A stretch of 64,000 nucleotides of DNA, taken from the NCBI GenBank assembly GCA_034722015.1, contig JAYENI010000088.1, forward strand, positions 33,717-97,716, read 5' to 3'. The notes under the pieces were generated by a model. It searched no databases. It had not been told where the DNA came from and saw only the letters and a program-made list of their open reading frames with translations. Both the position numbers and the translations under genes were made by a program. Numbering within the stretch: the first letter of the stretch is position 1; each line of letters starts with the position of its first letter. This DNA is from JAJDOJ01 sp034722015 (GTDB taxonomy: Bacteria > Pseudomonadota > Gammaproteobacteria > JAJDOJ01). Below are positions 61,511 through 64,000 of the stretch, in pieces.

Positions 61511-63745
61511 ATGAGCAAGGCAAAGATTGCGGCAACACGTCCGGCGCCGGTCGCTCTGAAAGCAGGACAGACCGTTTACTGGTGTGTCTGCGGGCGTTCG
61601 AAGAAACAGCCATTTTGCGACGGTTCGCACCGGGGCACGGGGTTCGCGCCGGTGGAGTTTACCGCCGAAAGGGAAGATACCTGGTATTTTTGCCAGTGCA
61701 AGCGGACCGGAAAGGCGCCTCTCTGCGACGGCAGCCACAAGAAAGTTTCCACGGAAGACCTTGAGGCGCAGCAAGGTCTGGCGTCTGTCTGGTACCGGGT
61801 GGCGGGGCCGGGGGAACTCCGCGAGCGGGAGGTTCGCACCGTGCAGGCCGGGTCGGAGAGCCTGGCCCTCGTCCGGTTCGACGGAACGACCGCCGCACTG
61901 GACAACGCCTGTCCGCACCAGGGTGGTCCTCTGGGCGAGGGCGCGATCGAGTGTTCCGACCAGGGAGAATGCTGGTTGCGTTGCCCCTGGCACGGATGGG
62001 ACTTCAATCCGTTGACCGGTGAGTCCCCGGGTGGATTCGGTGACGGTGTACCGACCTATCCCGTGGAAGAACGGGACGACGGCATCTATGTGCGGGTCAG
62101 GGAACGCCGGGTCAGGTTGCGGACCGTCTCCGACCTGATGGTCGAGACGATGGTCAACTGGGGAGTGACCCACGTGTTCGGCATGGTCGGGCACTCGAAT
62201 CTGGGGCTCGCCGATGCGGTACGCGAACAGGAGGAGAAGGGCTCGATTACCTATGTGGGGATTCGTCACGAGGGCGCCGCGGCATTTGCGGCATCGGGAT
62301 ACGCAAAGCTCACCGGCCGTCCTGCGGCCTGTCTGACCATTGCCGGACCGGGCGCCACCAATCTGTTGACAGGCCTGTGGGACGCGCGCGTGGACCGCGC
62401 CCCGGTTCTGGCGCTGACGGGCCAGGTCAACACGCAGGTATTTGGTCCCGGTGCTTTCCAGGAGATCGACCTGTCGTCGGCCTTCGAGGCCGTCTCGGCC
62501 TTCAGCCAGACGGTATTGCCCGGCAGCCGGCACGCCGAGCTGATGACGCTGGCCCTGAAGAACGCGGTGGTTCAGCGTGACGTGTCTCACCTGATCATTC
62601 CCGACGAGGTCCAGGTCATCCCCGCTGAAGAGGGCGCGGAACCGTCGCATCCGGACGGGCGATTGTCCGACGCCGCGATCGTACCGCCGGCGGCGTCGCT
62701 GGGTGCCGCCGTCGAGCGGATCCGGGAGGCCGCGCGTCCGGCAATCATCGTCGGGTACGGCGCGCGGGAGTCCATGGCCCCGGTGGTCGAACTCGCAGGA
62801 CGCCTGGGTGCTCCGGTACTGACCACGTTCAAGGCCAAGGGGCTGATCGCAGACGATCATCCGCTGGGCGCCGGGGTGCTCGGTCGTAGTGGCACGCCGG
62901 TTGCGAGCGCCTGCATGAACGAGGCCGACCTGCTCATCGTGTTTGGCGCCTCGTTCTCGAACCACACCGGTATTTCTCAGAAAAAACCGGTCATTCAGGT
63001 CGATTTCGATCGCATGGCACTGGGGAAATTTCATTCCGTGGACGTGCCGGTGTGGGGAGAGATCGGCGAGACGGCACGTGGTTTTTTGCATCGCCTTCCC
63101 GAGGTCCAGGCGCAGAGTCCCTGGCTGGACTTGTCGGACTGTTGGCAGGGGTGGCGCGAGGAAAAGGCCCGGCGGTCGGAACGGGACTCGGCGAGGGGTA
63201 TCGGCTCTGCGGCTGTGTTCGCCGCGCTGACACGGCAGTGTCCCGAGGACGCCATCATCCCTGTCGATGTCGGCAACAATACCTATTCATTCGGGCGATA
63301 CTTCGAATGCAGGAGGCAGTCTGTGCTGATGTCCGGTTATCTCGGTTCCATCGGGTTTGGATTTCCCGCGGCCATGGGCGCCTGGGCCGCGACACAGGTA
63401 GCGGGTCCAAACGCGGGCCGCAAGGTTATCTCGGTGAGCGGCGACGGGGGTTTCGCACAGTACCTTGCGGAGTTCACCACCGCCGTGAAGTACGGTATGA
63501 ATATTACCCACATACTCCTGAACAACTCGGAACTCGGAAAGATTTCGAAGGAACAGCGCGCGGGAAACTGGAAGGTGTGGCAGACGACGTTGCATAACCC
63601 CAACTTTGCCGCCTATGCACGCGATTGTGGGGGATTTGGCGTACGGGTCGAGTCCGCGGAAGACCTGGATGCCGCCCTCAACGAGGCCATTCGTTTCGAT
63701 GGCCCGTCACTCGTCGAGGTCGTCACGGACGCGGAACTCGTCTAG
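61511..63745 (+). CDS. CDGSH-CDGSH-Rieske-thiamine-diphosphate enzyme fusion
   Basis: A 744-residue multi-domain protein. Two CDGSH [2Fe-2S] motifs: Cys25, Cys27, Cys36, His40 and Cys61, Cys63, Cys72, His76. A Rieske domain follows: Cys134-x-His136 (ACPHQGG) and Cys158-xx-His161 (RCPWHGWDF). From about residue 204 there is a complete ThDP-dependent enzyme (acetolactate synthase/benzoylformate decarboxylase type): catalytic Glu254 in GIRHEGAAAFAASGY, AGPGATNLLTGL, the central FAD/nucleotide-binding-like domain and the ThDP motif GDG (644-646) to NN (671-672). All cofactor ligands are intact. A pyruvate-oxidase-like decarboxylation delivering electrons to internal Fe-S clusters is a reasonable guess, not established. 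ATG at 61511 has GGAAA upstream; divergent from the secreted protein. No frame breaks are seen. Confidence 0.9.
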   Translation: MSKAKIAATRPAPVALKAGQTVYWCVCGRSKKQPFCDGSHRGTGFAPVEFTAEREDTWYFCQCKRTGKAPLCDGSHKKVSTEDLEAQQGLASVWYRVAGPGELREREVRTVQAGSESLALVRFDGTTAALDNACPHQGGPLGEGAIECSDQGECWLRCPWHGWDFNPLTGESPGGFGDGVPTYPVEERDDGIYVRVRERRVRLRTVSDLMVETMVNWGVTHVFGMVGHSNLGLADAVREQEEKGSITYVGIRHEGAAAFAASGYAKLTGRPAACLTIAGPGATNLLTGLWDARVDRAPVLALTGQVNTQVFGPGAFQEIDLSSAFEAVSAFSQTVLPGSRHAELMTLALKNAVVQRDVSHLIIPDEVQVIPAEEGAEPSHPDGRLSDAAIVPPAASLGAAVERIREAARPAIIVGYGARESMAPVVELAGRLGAPVLTTFKAKGLIADDHPLGAGVLGRSGTPVASACMNEADLLIVFGASFSNHTGISQKKPVIQVDFDRMALGKFHSVDVPVWGEIGETARGFLHRLPEVQAQSPWLDLSDCWQGWREEKARRSERDSARGIGSAAVFAALTRQCPEDAIIPVDVGNNTYSFGRYFECRRQSVLMSGYLGSIGFGFPAAMGAWAATQVAGPNAGRKVISVSGDGGFAQYLAEFTTAVKYGMNITHILLNNSELGKISKEQRAGNWKVWQTTLHNPNFAAYARDCGGFGVRVESAEDLDAALNEAIRFDGPSLVEVVTDAELV

Positions 63746-63930
63746 CCGGATGGCGGCATTGCCATCGAGGTCGTTGAGGCGAAAGCCGATCATGTCTTTT
63801 CTCCGGGTGTCTGGATGGCAGTTGGCGGGCGCTGACTCTTGTTCCATTCATACTGAGGGAGAAGGGCGGAATGAGGGGTGGAGGTCCGGTACCGGCGCGG
63901 TGCCGGACGAAGGTCCCGACCCCCTCCCTG

Positions 63931-63953
63931 CCTCCCCCCTGCCAGGGGGGAGG
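63931..63953 (+). terminator. Strong hairpin downstream of the ThDP fusion gene
   Basis: CCTCCCCCC and GGGGGGAGG form a 9-base stem with a 5-base loop, followed by TTTTGTG. A second dyad (CCTTCCCC/GGGGGAAGG) begins at about 63969. The pair looks like REP-type intergenic sequence and can end the transcript about 190 bases after the stop codon. Nothing else is recognisable in 63746-64000. Confidence 0.6.
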
Positions 63954-64000
63954 TTTTGTGTCATGCGCCTTCCCCATTGAGGGGGAAGGTTGGGATGGGG

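Noticed and set aside
1..64000. CRISPR arrays, tRNA or rRNA genes, prophage or complete insertion sequences
   Set aside because: No regularly spaced repeats, no tRNA cloverleaf-like sequence, no rRNA stretches and no transposase, integrase or phage structural genes were recognised.

Overview
The window is a GC-rich, densely coded chromosomal segment with the gene complement of a free-living gammaproteobacterium. I lean towards the Chromatiales/Ectothiorhodospiraceae area, because of bamC after dapA, gcvR, folE2 with dxs/ispA/xseB, the corB-ypjD-ffh neighbourhood and a periplasmic-type LigE; this placement is inference from gene content, not phylogeny. I see no rRNA, tRNA, CRISPR array, prophage or complete insertion sequence. 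Two families of short transposase-less inverted-repeat elements are present.

Layout. 1-9126: arsC-like (cut by the window edge), acylphosphatase, proS, MIF-type tautomerase, a DUF4124 protein, a CysB-like LysR regulator, an unknown gene overlapping an AI-2E family permease, ligE and a PIN-PhoH ATPase. 9409-17005: gcvR divergent from dapA-bamC, then the isoprenoid/folate run xseB-ispA-dxs-folE2 on the minus strand. 17186-20294: a redox/iron module of rubrerythrin, a CCG-domain Fe-S protein, an encapsulated-ferritin-like protein (EncFtn) without an encapsulin gene, and DUF3501; a 269-bp mobile element sits between the last two. 20330-26989: fatty acyl-AMP ligase with carrier domain, DUF374 acyltransferase, radA, corB-like transporter, ypjD. 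27263-34585: a block between ypjD and ffh holding frdCAB (single-subunit cytochrome b type), a sensor GGDEF-EAL protein and a cyclic-nucleotide phosphodiesterase-like protein with a consensus CRP site upstream. 34927-38392: ffh and rpsP-rimM-trmD-rplS. 38736-42382: glutamine amidotransferase, htpG, hslR and a NUDIX hydrolase.

42384-54377 is a surface-polysaccharide locus: UDP-glucuronate epimerase, an outer-membrane barrel, a GumC/Wzc-type chain-length protein, a tyrosine kinase, a CDP-glucose/deoxysugar set (rfbF, FAD oxidoreductase, SDR, rfbC-like) and a Wzm/Wzt ABC exporter whose ATPase carries a C-terminal glycan-binding-type extension. No glycosyltransferase and no CDP-glucose 4,6-dehydratase lie in the window, so the pathway must be completed elsewhere or by the unusual members here.

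54468-64000: a YbaK deacylase, an AttEFGH-like ABC/FtsX/lipoprotein export set, bcp peroxiredoxin, a TlpA-like thioredoxin paired with a secreted protein of unknown function, and a 744-residue fusion of two CDGSH iron-sulfur motifs, a Rieske domain and a complete thiamine-diphosphate enzyme. The fusion enzyme and the orphan EncFtn module are the two most unusual items.
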